A DNA stretch of 64,000 nt from Alicyclobacillus tolerans (GTDB lineage: Bacteria; Bacillota; Bacilli; Alicyclobacillales; Alicyclobacillaceae). Position 1 is the stretch's first letter; each line of letters begins with the position of its first letter. The position numbers and the translations under genes are program-made. The DNA lies in the NCBI RefSeq assembly GCF_001447355.1, contig NZ_JXBW01000004.1:62001-126000 (forward strand), read 5' to 3'. The notes under the pieces are model-generated. The model saw only the letters and a list, made by a program, of their open reading frames with translations. It did no database searches and was not told the DNA's origin. Below are positions 63,178-64,000 of the stretch, in pieces.

Positions 63178-64000
63178 TCAATAATTAGGAAAAAAGTACA
63201 CGCTGCCCACGGCCGACGACTGTGACGCCGCATAACCCGGTCCTTGAGCAATAACACTGACCGTAAAGTTTCCTCCTTGCCCATTCGTCATCTGTGCAAG
63301 TTCCTTAACATCGTCAGCGCTGAATGTATAAGACGTCGATGTCGACCAAAAACCGGCCTCATACGGATTATTTGAATCCGACGGGTTTTGCGCAACAAGC
63401 TGAATGTTGTATACGCTCGCTCCCTGAACTGGGTTCCAAGACACCGTGAGGTTTCCGTCGGCGTCTTCTCTCAGAGTTCCACCAATAGGCGCATCAATCT
63501 CCTGAATGTTGGCCGCTGTCCCATACGTTTGGGCGACAACTGATCCAGATGACGAAATACCAGACACCTGAATACTGTAGTCGCCAGACTGAATCGGCGT
63601 ACCTGCAATACTCCAGCTGTACTCACCATTCTGATAAGTGACGTAATCTGTTGGAACACCACTCTCCCAACTTGATCCTCCTGATGATTGCGGGTTGCCT
63701 TGAATAAAATACATGGAAGCACCACCCATTGGAATCCAACTTACAATAAGTGAAGATGGATCGAATGTAGGTGCTTGATACGCGGAAACGTAGGTAGCCC
63801 CACTCGATCCGCCGTAGTTCGCGCCGGGCATTGAAGTCGGATTGACGCTGACCCCAGTTGCCTGGGACTGCAGACTATTTCCGTAGGGGATACCATCAAC
63901 GTTCCCCGCATACTGCGCTTGTAACTGATAATTACCAGATGGAGCGGCACCAGACAAATCTAGATATCCATCACTCGCCAACGTCTGCACGTTGTACGTC
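63178..64000 (-). CDS. Secreted or surface protein with fibronectin-III-like repeats, C-terminal part
   Basis: The last ~273 residues of a longer protein whose 5' end is off the right edge. It is rich in Ser, Gly, Tyr and Asn and contains at least two or three beta-sandwich repeats with the type III pattern (LIVSWIPMGGASMYFIQ; LTVSWNPVQGASVYNIQL). Such repeats serve as spacers or adhesive modules in extracellular proteins. No catalytic motif is visible. The gene ends at 63178 and is followed by a strong terminator ~95 bp on. Confidence 0.8.
   Translation of the reverse strand, partial: TYNVQTLASDGYLDLSGAAPSGNYQLQAQYAGNVDGIPYGNSLQSQATGVSVNPTSMPGANYGGSSGATYVSAYQAPTFDPSSLIVSWIPMGGASMYFIQGNPQSSGGSSWESGVPTDYVTYQNGEYSWSIAGTPIQSGDYSIQVSGISSSGSVVAQTYGTAANIQEIDAPIGGTLREDADGNLTVSWNPVQGASVYNIQLVAQNPSDSNNPYEAGFWSTSTSYTFSADDVKELAQMTNGQGGNFTVSVIAQGPGYAASQSSAVGSVYFFPNY

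Overview
The window is a chromosomal stretch of a moderately GC-rich Gram-positive (Firmicutes) bacterium. Ribosome binding sites are strong (AGGAGG type) and GTG/TTG starts are frequent. It carries a Roc-type arginine pathway with sigma-54, secreted proteins with copper-amine-oxidase-like 'stalk' domains, lipoproteins, and a Gram-positive type IV pilus cluster. This combination suggests Alicyclobacillaceae or a close relative; that is an inference, since no rRNA or marker tree is available here. I see no insertion sequence, prophage, CRISPR array, rRNA or tRNA.

Layout. 0-7 kb: peptidoglycan synthesis and trimming (partial PBP1A, D-Ala-D-Ala carboxypeptidase), a CcdC-like membrane protein, a giant MMPL transporter with a repeat-rich external domain, and a stress-type SDR. 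7-13 kb: a leftward three-gene cell-envelope operon (DUF4855 protein, stalk/SLH-like protein, glucosaminidase). 12.7-13.7 kb: a candidate small RNA with consensus promoter and terminator, then a His-rich small protein with palindromic operators. 13.7-23.6 kb: an arginine/ornithine catabolic regulon (amino acid permease, rpoN, a RocR-like enhancer-binding protein, rocA-rocD-glutamate dehydrogenase-rocF). 23.7-27.6 kb: MscS channel and an OpuC-type osmoprotectant ABC operon preceded by a c-di-AMP (ydaO) riboswitch. 27.8-41.2 kb: lipoprotein, GH95 and GT39 enzymes, a STAND-like regulator, MFS transporter, a frameshifted M29 aminopeptidase and an RND efflux pump.

41.4-51.1 kb holds a type IV pilus locus: prepilin peptidase and pilT on the plus strand, converging on pilB-pilC-pilin-minor pilins-pilM-pilN-pilO on the minus strand. 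pilC is interrupted by a one-base frameshift. 51-64 kb: a secreted retropepsin-like protein, hom, panD, a heptad-repeat coiled-coil gene with an in-frame stop, an MFS/LacI pair with a clear promoter-operator, a DinB protein beside a decayed GNAT acetyltransferase tail, another MFS transporter, an M29-like aminopeptidase, an exported low-complexity protein under a c-di-GMP-I riboswitch, a TPR lipoprotein and a truncated secreted protein.

The regulatory logic is the most interesting part. The arginine operon and the permease-rpoN operon carry the same sigma-54 promoter core and share a 19-bp dyad that I read as the activator site, so sigma-54 appears to drive its own gene together with the permease. 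Two different cyclic-dinucleotide riboswitches occur in one window. The osmoprotectant importer is under c-di-AMP and an exported surface-like protein is under c-di-GMP.
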